Below are positions 1 to 4,889 of a stretch of 5,546 nt of DNA, one piece after another (within the stretch, counting starts at the first letter, position 1; each line of letters starts with the position of its first letter). The stretch is taken from contig JAFLCR010000152.1 of assembly GCA_017302755.1 (NCBI GenBank), forward strand, positions 1 through 5,546, in the 5' to 3' direction. Under the pieces are notes generated by a model. The model had not been told where the DNA came from. It saw only the letters and a program-made list of their open reading frames with translations, and made no database searches. The stretch is from Alphaproteobacteria bacterium (GTDB lineage Bacteria; Pseudomonadota; Alphaproteobacteria; Rickettsiales; JAFLCR01). The position numbers and the translations under genes are program-made.

Positions 1-402
1 GGTTTTGGAGAATGTGCCGTCTTCGCCCTGGAAGGCGGGTTCTTTCGCGATCTGCGCGGCGACGGCCTCGTCGGGCACGCGCAGGCCGAGGGATTCGATC
101 TCCTGCGTGATCAGCGCGCGGGTGACGAGGTTATCGATCACCAACTTCTTCACGCCGAGCTTTTCCAGCATTTCGGGCGAAGCGTCCTTGCCCAGCATCT
201 CGCGGTAGCGGGCGGTGGCGACGCGGTATTCCTGATCGTATTCCAGCAGGCTGATGCGCTGCTTGCCGACCGTTGCGACATCGGTGCGCTTGGAGCCGCG
301 CACCACGTCCCCCACGCCCCAGAGGGCGAAGCTCAGCACGATGAGGAAAAGGAAGGCTTTGGTGACGAGCCCCAGGGCTCGCTTGCGGACGGATTGGAAC
401 AT
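1..402 (-). CDS. ppiD: PpiD-like periplasmic folding chaperone / peptidyl-prolyl isomerase, N-terminal part (cut by window edge)
   Basis: The reading frame runs from an ATG at 402-400 to the window edge without a stop, giving 134 residues. It begins with a short basic segment (MFQSVRKRAL), then one hydrophobic span at about residues 14-32 ending in FALWGVGD, which is the usual start of alphaproteobacterial PpiD/SurA-N-type proteins. Such proteins are anchored in the inner membrane and help newly secreted outer-membrane and periplasmic proteins fold. Residues 36-134 fit the start of the periplasmic SurA-N-like chaperone region, including VGKQRISLLEYDQEYR, a helical stretch, and VTRALITQEIESLGLRVPDE. 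The parvulin isomerase domain would lie further left, outside the window, so catalytic activity cannot be judged. No Shine-Dalgarno sequence precedes the ATG. The gene is divergent from tpiA, a pairing common in Alphaproteobacteria. Family assignment is fairly secure; the exact symbol is by homology and context. Confidence 0.85.
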   Translation of the reverse strand, partial: MFQSVRKRALGLVTKAFLFLIVLSFALWGVGDVVRGSKRTDVATVGKQRISLLEYDQEYRVATARYREMLGKDASPEMLEKLGVKKLVIDNLVTRALITQEIESLGLRVPDEAVAAQIAKEPAFQGEDGTFSKT

Positions 403-429
403 GATGACCGGTAATTTAGGTAAAGCCGA

Positions 430-457
430 ATCTTACGCATTGTGCCATGGGCCGCAA
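430..457 (-). promoter_or_regulatory. Candidate sigma-70-type promoter for the ppiD-like gene
   Basis: Read on the minus strand, TTGCGG (457-452) and TAAGAT (435-430) are separated by 16 bases. They match the consensus hexamers at 3 and 4 of 6 positions. Transcription would begin near 423, leaving an untranslated leader of about 20 bases before the ATG at 402. The position suits the divergent ppiD-like gene, but the match is modest and chance cannot be excluded. On the plus strand the rest of the spacer (458-531) holds T-rich TTG-containing stretches but no convincing promoter pair for tpiA. Confidence 0.3.
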
Positions 458-531
458 GCATGTTTTGGGGCTTTCTGTCGCTTGCCCGTTTTTGTTGCCC
501 TTGTGGAATGGATAGGCTAAACCACGCCTCC

Positions 532-1272
532 ATGCGAACGCTCATCATCGGCAACTGGAAAATGCACGGCAGCCGCGCCTCGGCGGGCGCGCTGGCGGAG
601 GCTTGTGCCGGGTTGCTGGGCCATGTGGTGCTTTGCCCGCCTTTCACCCTGCTGGACGTGGTGGCGCAGGCGCTTAAAAGCTCGTCCGTCGCGCTCGGGG
701 CGCAGGACTGCCATTTCGCCGCCCAGGGGGCGTTTACCGGGGATATCAGCGCCGAGATGCTGAAGGACGCTGGTTGCGCCTATGTGATCCTCGGCCATTC
801 GGAGCGACGGGGCGGGTGGGGCGAAACTGACGCTATGGTCGGCATGAAGGCCACGGCGGCGATCGAGGCGGGGCTTATCCCCGTCATCTGCATCGGCGAG
901 ACGCTTGAAGAAAAGGATGCGGGCAAGACACTCGCCCGCGTGGAAAGCCAGCTTCGCCAATCGCTTCCGGCGGCGGCGATGGCCGAAAATACGGTGATCG
1001 CCTATGAGCCGGTCTGGGCCATCGGCACGGGGAGGACGCCCACGCTGGAGGATATAAAGACCGTGCATCAGCATATTCTGGACATTCTGGTGGGGATATG
1101 GCATTGCTCTCCCGCCCATTGCCGCGTGCTTTACGGCGGCTCGGTCAAGGCTGCGAACGCCGGAGAAATCCTGGCTGTTCCGGGAGTTGGCGGAGCGCTG
1201 GTCGGAGGCGCGTCGCTTGACGCCGGCGAATTCGCCGGGATTGTTTCGTCTGTGAAAGTTGCCCATGCATAA
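532..1272 (+). CDS. tpiA: Triosephosphate isomerase
   Basis: The 246-residue protein interconverts dihydroxyacetone phosphate and glyceraldehyde 3-phosphate in cytosolic glycolysis and gluconeogenesis. It is the normal length for this TIM-barrel family. Visible active-site elements are Asn8 and Lys10 in GNWKM, His89 in VILGHSERR, the catalytic base Glu159 in AYEPVWAIGTG, the mobile loop 6 around 160-171, and the phosphate-binding YGGSV (201-205) and GGALVGGASL (220-229). The frame stays open upstream to 442, but the family motif requires the start at 532, where MRTLIIGNWKM begins. No Shine-Dalgarno sequence is visible before it. A small oddity is GGW after HSERR, where most relatives have residues ending in F or H before GE(T/S)D. 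The stop overlaps the start of secG by 8 bases, suggesting coupled translation. Confidence 0.97.
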   Translation: MRTLIIGNWKMHGSRASAGALAEACAGLLGHVVLCPPFTLLDVVAQALKSSSVALGAQDCHFAAQGAFTGDISAEMLKDAGCAYVILGHSERRGGWGETDAMVGMKATAAIEAGLIPVICIGETLEEKDAGKTLARVESQLRQSLPAAAMAENTVIAYEPVWAIGTGRTPTLEDIKTVHQHILDILVGIWHCSPAHCRVLYGGSVKAANAGEILAVPGVGGALVGGASLDAGEFAGIVSSVKVAHA

Positions 1273-1675
1273 CGTGCTTCTGACCATCCATATTCTTGTC
1301 ACCCTTTCGCTGGTGGTGGTGATCCTCATGCAACGCAGTGACGGAGACGGCGTCGGAGGCCTCGGCGGCGGCAGCGCCAATGCCATGTTCACCACGCGCG
1401 GCAAGGCCAATCTGCTGACGCGCACCACGGCCATCCTGGCCACGATTTTCATGCTTACCAGCCTGGGGTTGGCATATCTCGCTTCGCGCGGCGGTGCGGG
1501 CACCGCGTCCATTGCCGATAAGATTCCGGCTGCAATCGTGGCTCCGGCGGAGGCACCCGCCCCGCAGCAGGGCGCGCCCGCTGCAGCTCCCTCTCCCGAA
1601 GCGGCGAAGCCCGCGGTGCCGGCAACCACCACCCCCGCCGCCCCCACGACGCCCGCCGTGCCTACGGGAGAGTAA
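1265..1675 (+). CDS. secG: Protein translocase subunit SecG with an Ala/Pro-rich C-terminal extension
   Basis: SecG is a small inner-membrane subunit that assists SecYE-mediated protein export. The 136-residue product has two hydrophobic spans, about residues 3-22 and 54-73, joined by a glycine-rich basic loop (MQRSDGDGVGGLGGGSANAMF, then TTRGKANLLTRTTA). That is the characteristic SecG signature, and its arginines and lysine fit a cytoplasmic loop. Residues 78-136 form a low-complexity tail rich in Ala, Pro and Thr, common in alphaproteobacterial SecG and expected to lie in the periplasm. The ATG at 1265 gives the normal MHNVLLTIH start; an in-frame TTG at 1259 would add only two residues. 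The start lies inside the end of tpiA, and no good ribosome-binding site is seen, so coupling to tpiA translation is likely. Confidence 0.95.
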   Translation: MHNVLLTIHILVTLSLVVVILMQRSDGDGVGGLGGGSANAMFTTRGKANLLTRTTAILATIFMLTSLGLAYLASRGGAGTASIADKIPAAIVAPAEAPAPQQGAPAAAPSPEAAKPAVPATTTPAAPTTPAVPTGE

Positions 1676-1718
1676 CGCCATCCTGGTGTTATGAAGTGCT
1701 TTTAACCACCACATCTCT

Positions 1719-1723
1719 GGAGA
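1719..1723 (+). promoter_or_regulatory. Ribosome-binding site GGAGA that decides the start of the small exported protein
   Basis: GGAGA lies five bases before the ATG at 1729. It is the only clear, normally spaced Shine-Dalgarno sequence before any gene in this window. It favours the ATG at 1729 over the in-frame codon at 1696, which would add eleven residues ahead of the signal peptide. Confidence 0.75.
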
Positions 1724-1728
1724 ACTTC

Positions 1729-1992
1729 ATGAAAAAGCTTATGGCTGCCCTCGTGGCAGGCGTTGCGTTGTGTGCCGGCCACGCGAATGCGGGCGAATAC
1801 ACGGAATATGTCGAACAGTGCATCGGCCAGTACGTGGCTGAAGGTTATGACCGCAAGATGACCATCGAGTACTGCGTGTGCATGGACGGGCTGATTCCCG
1901 ACGGCGAAACCAGGACGGTCGGCCAGTGGGCCAAGTCTCATCCCGATGAAGAAAAGGTCTGCACCAAGAAGGCGGGCTGGAAAGTCGATTAA
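1729..1992 (+). CDS. Small exported protein of unknown function with four cysteines in the mature part
   Basis: The 87-residue product was not recognised. It has a textbook cleavable signal peptide: basic MKK, a hydrophobic core LMAALVAGVALCAG, and a likely signal peptidase I site after Ala21 (HANA followed by GEY). VALC does not make a good lipobox, because the residue before the cysteine is Leu, so a lipoprotein is unlikely. The mature part of about 66 residues is polar and acidic, with cysteines at 31, 49, 51 and 78 (EQC, YCVCM, KVC). They could form two disulfides in the periplasm or bind a metal; neither is shown. The gene starts 53 bases after secG on the same strand and is followed at once by two terminators, so it probably ends the tpiA-secG unit. 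The start is supported by a good ribosome-binding site and the signal peptide. Confidence 0.85.
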   Translation: MKKLMAALVAGVALCAGHANAGEYTEYVEQCIGQYVAEGYDRKMTIEYCVCMDGLIPDGETRTVGQWAKSHPDEEKVCTKKAGWKVD

Positions 1993-2000
1993 TATCAAGG

Positions 2001-2032
2001 CGCCCGGGCGGAAGGATCCGCCCGGGTGTTTT
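2001..2032 (+). terminator. Intrinsic terminator 1 after the tpiA-secG unit
   Basis: The arms 2001-2011 (CGCCCGGGCGG) and 2018-2028 (CCGCCCGGGTG) form an 11-base-pair stem with one G-U pair and a six-base loop AAGGAT. A short T run (2029-2032) follows. It starts nine bases after the stop codon of the small exported protein, as expected for transcript termination. The T run is short, so this hairpin alone may be leaky. Confidence 0.85.
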
Positions 2033-2044
2033 GCCGAGGCATGG

Positions 2045-2068
2045 AAAGGCGGCGCAAGCCGCCTTTTT
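2045..2068 (+). terminator. Intrinsic terminator 2, in tandem with the first
   Basis: The arms 2045-2053 (AAAGGCGGC) and 2058-2066 (GCCGCCTTT) form a nine-base-pair stem closed by a GCAA tetraloop, a stable GNRA type. The T run is 2064-2068. It lies just behind terminator 1 and 40 bases before pyrG. Together the two should insulate pyrG from transcription coming from tpiA-secG. Confidence 0.85.
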
Positions 2069-2107
2069 CCTTGCCCTCGCCTTAAAATTAATTCACATTA
2101 CCCTCCC
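2069..2107 (+). promoter_or_regulatory. Probable pyrG promoter and leader region
   Basis: After two terminators pyrG needs its own promoter, and only this short stretch is free. It contains an AT-rich core with TAAAAT (2083-2088), which resembles a -10 box at 5 of 6 positions. A -35 box 17 bases upstream would fall in the second terminator hairpin and does not match well. TTGCCC (2071-2076) is too close. If TAAAAT is used, the leader would be only about a dozen bases and would lack a Shine-Dalgarno sequence. The location is inferred from context; the exact boxes are uncertain. Confidence 0.35.
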
Positions 2108-3757
2108 ATGCCCGCACGATTTATTTTTATTACCGGCGGCGTGGTCTCCTCCCTTGGGAAAGGCATCGCCTCCGCATCTTTAGGAGCGCTTCTTCAGGCG
2201 CGCGGTTACCGCGTGCGCCTGCGCAAGCTCGATCCGTATCTCAACGTCGATCCCGGCACGATGAGCCCGCTTCAGCACGGCGAAGTATTCGTGACCGAAG
2301 ACGGCGCTGAAACCGATCTCGACCTCGGCCATTACGAGCGCTTTACCGGCGTGGACGCCAAGAAGAGCGATAACGTCACTACCGGCCAGATCTATTCCAC
2401 GTTGCTCGCCAAGGAACGGCGCGGCGATTATCTTGGTGGAACGGTGCAGGTGATTCCACACGTCACCGACCTGATCAAGGAGTTCATTCTCAACGACACC
2501 GAGAACGAGGATTTCGTGCTCTGCGAAATCGGCGGCACGGTGGGCGACATCGAAGGCCAGCCGTTCCTGGAGGCGATTCGCCAGGTGGCGTACCAGCTTG
2601 GGCGCGAGCGCTCCATGTTCATGCATCTGACGTTGGTGCCCTATATCGCGGCGGCCAAGGAGCTGAAGACGAAACCCACGCAGCATTCGGTGAAGGAGTT
2701 GCGCTCCATCGGCATTCAGCCCGATATCCTGCTTTGCCGCGCAGAGAGGGAGATTCCCACGTCCGACCGGCGCAAGATGGGCCTTTTCTGCAATGTCCGC
2801 GAGGAGAACGTGATCCAGGCGCTCGACGTGCCGACGATCTATCAGGTGCCGATGACGCTGCACGCCGAGGGGTTGGACAAGCAGGTGCTCAGCCATTTCG
2901 GCCTGGAATCGAAGGCGAAGCCGGAGTTGGGGCGGTGGAAGGAGATCGTCGAGCGGCAGATGAATCCCGAAGGGGAGGTGACGGTCGCCATCGTCGGCAA
3001 GTATACCGGCGTGAAGGATGCGTATAAGTCGCTTACCGAGGCGCTCGACCATGCGGGCATCGACAATCATGTGCGCGTGAATGTGGAATGGGTGAACGCC
3101 CGCGAGTTCGAGGAATCCGCGCCCGATCTGGGGCGTGTGAATGCAATTCTAGTTCCCGGCGGCTTCGGGTTGCACGGCGTGCGCGGCAAGATCGCGGCGG
3201 TGACCTATGCCCGAGAGCGCGGGGTGCCGTATCTCGGCATCTGCTTCGGCATGCAGATGGCGGTGATTGAGGCGACGCGCAGCCTGCTCGGCGTGACGGA
3301 TGCTTCCTCCAGCGAATTCGGGGAGTGCGAGCACAATGTGGTCGGCCTCATGACTGAGTGGACTCGTGGGAATACGTTGGAAACGCGCAAATCCGACGGC
3401 GATCTCGGCGGCACGATGCGGCTTGGCGCTTATGAATGCGATTTGAAAGAGGGCAGCCGCGCGGCGCAGATTTACGGCAAGACGCGCATTTCCGAGCGCC
3501 ACCGCCACCGCTATGAAGTGAACCTGAATTACCGCGAGCCGCTGGAAAAAGCGGGCCTCGTGTTCTCCGGCATGTCGCCGAACGGGCAGTTGCCGGAAGT
3601 GGTGGAGATTCCCTCTCATCCGTGGTTCGTGGGCGTGCAGTTCCATCCGGAATTGAAATCCCGCCCGTTCGCGCCGCATCCGCTGTTTGCGTCGTTCATC
3701 GAGGCGGCGGTGAAGCAGGCGGAAAAGACTTCGGCCAGAAAGAAAGAAAAGGCGTGA
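2108..3757 (+). CDS. pyrG: CTP synthase (glutamine-hydrolysing)
   Basis: This cytosolic enzyme makes CTP from UTP, ATP and glutamine, the last step of pyrimidine nucleotide synthesis. The 549-residue protein matches the usual length. The N-terminal synthase domain (about 1-270) shows the P-loop GGVVSSLGKG with Lys18, the magnesium-binding Asp72 and Glu140 (CEIGGTVGDIE), KLDPYLNVDPGTMSP, and KTKPTQHSVKEL. The class I glutamine amidotransferase domain (about 290-540) has the oxyanion region PGGFG (350-354), nucleophile Cys379 in LGICFGMQ, and His513/Glu515 in QFHPE. All key residues are present. The start at 2108 fits the family beginning (MPARFIFITGG); the open frame upstream to 1946 is not coding. 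There is no Shine-Dalgarno sequence before the ATG. The Lys-rich end (KKEKA) is encoded by a purine tract that may help start the next gene, whose GTG overlaps the stop. Confidence 0.98.
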   Translation: MPARFIFITGGVVSSLGKGIASASLGALLQARGYRVRLRKLDPYLNVDPGTMSPLQHGEVFVTEDGAETDLDLGHYERFTGVDAKKSDNVTTGQIYSTLLAKERRGDYLGGTVQVIPHVTDLIKEFILNDTENEDFVLCEIGGTVGDIEGQPFLEAIRQVAYQLGRERSMFMHLTLVPYIAAAKELKTKPTQHSVKELRSIGIQPDILLCRAEREIPTSDRRKMGLFCNVREENVIQALDVPTIYQVPMTLHAEGLDKQVLSHFGLESKAKPELGRWKEIVERQMNPEGEVTVAIVGKYTGVKDAYKSLTEALDHAGIDNHVRVNVEWVNAREFEESAPDLGRVNAILVPGGFGLHGVRGKIAAVTYARERGVPYLGICFGMQMAVIEATRSLLGVTDASSSEFGECEHNVVGLMTEWTRGNTLETRKSDGDLGGTMRLGAYECDLKEGSRAAQIYGKTRISERHRHRYEVNLNYREPLEKAGLVFSGMSPNGQLPEVVEIPSHPWFVGVQFHPELKSRPFAPHPLFASFIEAAVKQAEKTSARKKEKA

Positions 3758-4218
3758 CGCAGGCGGAGTTTCCGGCCGAATGGCTCGAGCAGCTCGATGC
3801 GCGTTGGCAGCAGGAGCTGCGCCCGACGCTGCTGCACCGTTTCGGGATCGAGGAGCATGAAGGCGCGGCGGCGGCGCTGGACAGACTGTATCAGGCCATG
3901 CGCCGGGAATATCCCGAATCCTGGCAGATTCACCAGGAAGGAGCCGCATTCCGGTATGGCAGTCTTGAGGCGGATCTGTTCAATATCGGCCAGCGCCTGA
4001 ACTCGGCGTTCGAGGCTCAGAAAAAAGCGTATGCCGCGGAACTCGACGTTCATGTAAACGATGCCCATTCCAAGCTTGGGCAGGTAATTGGCGCAGTGAC
4101 GAGGGCCTTTGGGGATATCACCGGGTATCGGCCGATTTTTCCAAAAGTAGGCCTGGCCACGCAGCCCGGCGTGTCGATGTTCGACCCGAGGCTTTCGAGC
4201 ACGCGTTTTAGAGAGTAA
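3754..4218 (+). CDS. Unrecognised soluble protein of 154 residues, translationally coupled to pyrG
   Basis: I do not recognise this protein. The start is taken as GTG 3754, which overlaps the pyrG stop (GTGA), a classic coupled junction. The frame is open upstream to 3622, but that part lies inside pyrG. A purine-rich tract at 3737-3752 precedes the GTG. The product is hydrophilic and lacks a signal peptide or membrane span. Residues 1-118 look mostly helical and charged, with EWLEQLDARWQQEL, AAALDRLYQAMRREYPESW and DLFNIGQRLNSAFEAQKKAYAAEL. The last 35 residues are Pro/Gly-containing and less ordered (YRPIFPKVGLATQPGVSMFDP). The codons favour G or C in the third position, as in pyrG, which supports real coding. 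Co-transcription with pyrG is likely; a role in nucleotide metabolism is only a guess from position. Its last 11 bases overlap the end of the convergent gene. Confidence 0.75.
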   Translation: MTQAEFPAEWLEQLDARWQQELRPTLLHRFGIEEHEGAAAALDRLYQAMRREYPESWQIHQEGAAFRYGSLEADLFNIGQRLNSAFEAQKKAYAAELDVHVNDAHSKLGQVIGAVTRAFGDITGYRPIFPKVGLATQPGVSMFDPRLSSTRFRE

Positions 4219-4813
4219 TGGTAATATTGCTGGCGGTAACGACCGGCACGGAGGCGTTGCCGATGGCGCGCTGAAAAAGCTTTTCTGGCGCGAAGGGGGT
4301 GATGATCATTGGCTCCTGGTTCGCGTATAGCGCCGGCAGCAACTCTCTTCTGAAATTGAACAGGTTGACGTCGTCCGCATAGATTTGGCTTACCGCTTCC
4401 AGGCTTAAGCCCATCCGGCCCACGCAGTCTTGCAGGTTCGCTAAACCAAGATCGTAAATTGCGCGCAACTCGGCGCGGGTGCCGATAAAAACGATGTCGT
4501 CCCGTCCCGTAATGCTCGCGTTCAGGACATTGAACCATTTGAAATACTGAAAGCCGGTCATGTCCACGATGACGTCTCCTCCTTCGCGGAGATCAGGGGT
4601 GCCGTAGACGTGTTCAAATGCGCCATGCCTGCGGAAGCTGGAACCGGCAATGGGTAGCGTGATGCCGTGCGCCGCCAGATCCTGCAGCAGGGATTTCATG
4701 GCGCCTTCGCAGTGTCCGTAAAAATTACCAGGCGCGATCTGGATGCGTGCATAGGTGGGGGATGCAAAGACTGCGGCGCATAGTTCAGGCTGTGAAGGAG
4801 GGGCGGAGGGCAT
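4208..4813 (-). CDS. Unrecognised protein with a possible transglutaminase/papain-like Cys-His-Asp core
   Basis: The product is 201 residues from ATG 4813-4811; an in-frame TTG directly before it would add one residue. There is no signal peptide or membrane span. I do not recognise the family by name. Residues 30-90 fit the order seen in transglutaminase-like and papain-like enzymes. Cys35 sits at the start of a helix (YGHCEGAMKSLLQDL), followed by HGITLPIAG, resembling the LGIPAR segment of transglutaminase-like proteins. His68 is in EHVYG, and Asp84 is in a strand, VIVDMTGFQYF. The 33 and 16 residue spacings suit that fold. Members can be proteases, deamidases, crosslinking enzymes or secreted toxins; nothing here selects among them. 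The rest (91-201) is of unknown fold. The gene is AT-richer than pyrG (about 54% against 62% GC in counted stretches), opposes its neighbours and lacks a ribosome-binding site, all compatible with acquisition. Real coding is likely; function is inference. Confidence 0.7.
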   Translation of the reverse strand: MPSAPPSQPELCAAVFASPTYARIQIAPGNFYGHCEGAMKSLLQDLAAHGITLPIAGSSFRRHGAFEHVYGTPDLREGGDVIVDMTGFQYFKWFNVLNASITGRDDIVFIGTRAELRAIYDLGLANLQDCVGRMGLSLEAVSQIYADDVNLFNFRRELLPALYANQEPMIITPFAPEKLFQRAIGNASVPVVTASNITITL

Positions 4814-4889
4814 CAATTGATTTAGAGTGTGCGTGGAGCGTGAAAAAACTATATATCCGTTAGTTGTCAGAAATATGAACCTTTAGGAT
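4814..4889. promoter_or_regulatory. AT-rich divergent spacer between the minus-strand gene and kdsA
   Basis: This 76-base spacer is about 36% GC by hand count, the most AT-rich stretch in the window, and must hold the starts of both divergent genes. On the plus strand TATATA (4850-4855) is a possible -10 box without a good -35. TTGTCA (4864-4869) resembles a -35 at 5 of 6 positions, but its -10 would fall on the kdsA start. On the minus strand the same TATATA-rich core has only a weak -35 upstream. ATG 4875 opens a three-codon reading frame that stops at 4884-4886, just before kdsA. AGGA (4885-4888) is only one base from the kdsA ATG, too close for normal ribosome binding. Confidence 0.45.

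Noticed and set aside
442..531. Upstream in-frame extension of tpiA
   Set aside because: Triosephosphate isomerases begin a few residues before GNWKM; the extra 30 residues are Trp/Cys-rich and fall in the divergent control region.
517..1647. Long minus-strand open frame of 376 codons opposite tpiA and secG
   Set aside because: It is antisense to two certain genes, crosses their junction, has an Arg/Ala-rich composition typical of GC-rich antisense frames and resembles no family.
1540..1675. C-rich, repeat-like stretch at the end of secG
   Set aside because: It encodes the Ala/Pro/Thr-rich SecG tail; I see no regular DNA repeat unit, so it is low-complexity coding sequence, not a repeat array.
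1946..2107. Upstream in-frame extension of pyrG
   Set aside because: It runs through the small exported gene and both terminator hairpins, and CTP synthases begin at the residue encoded at 2108.
2180..3070. Minus-strand open frame of 296 codons opposite pyrG
   Set aside because: It lies wholly antisense to a certain gene, and its His/Arg/Leu-rich translation looks like a codon-bias shadow.
3149..3949. Minus-strand open frame of 266 codons opposite the pyrG end and the next gene
   Set aside because: It is antisense to pyrG and the coupled gene, rich in Arg and Ala, and without recognisable domains.
3616..4068. Minus-strand open frame of 150 codons opposite the 154-residue gene
   Set aside because: The plus-strand reading has GC-rich third positions and a GTGA coupling to pyrG, so the antisense frame is better explained as a shadow.
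4050..4538. Minus-strand open frame of 162 codons overlapping the convergent gene in another frame
   Set aside because: Its Arg-rich translation has no domain-like pattern, whereas the 4208-4813 frame has a plausible catalytic core and balanced composition.
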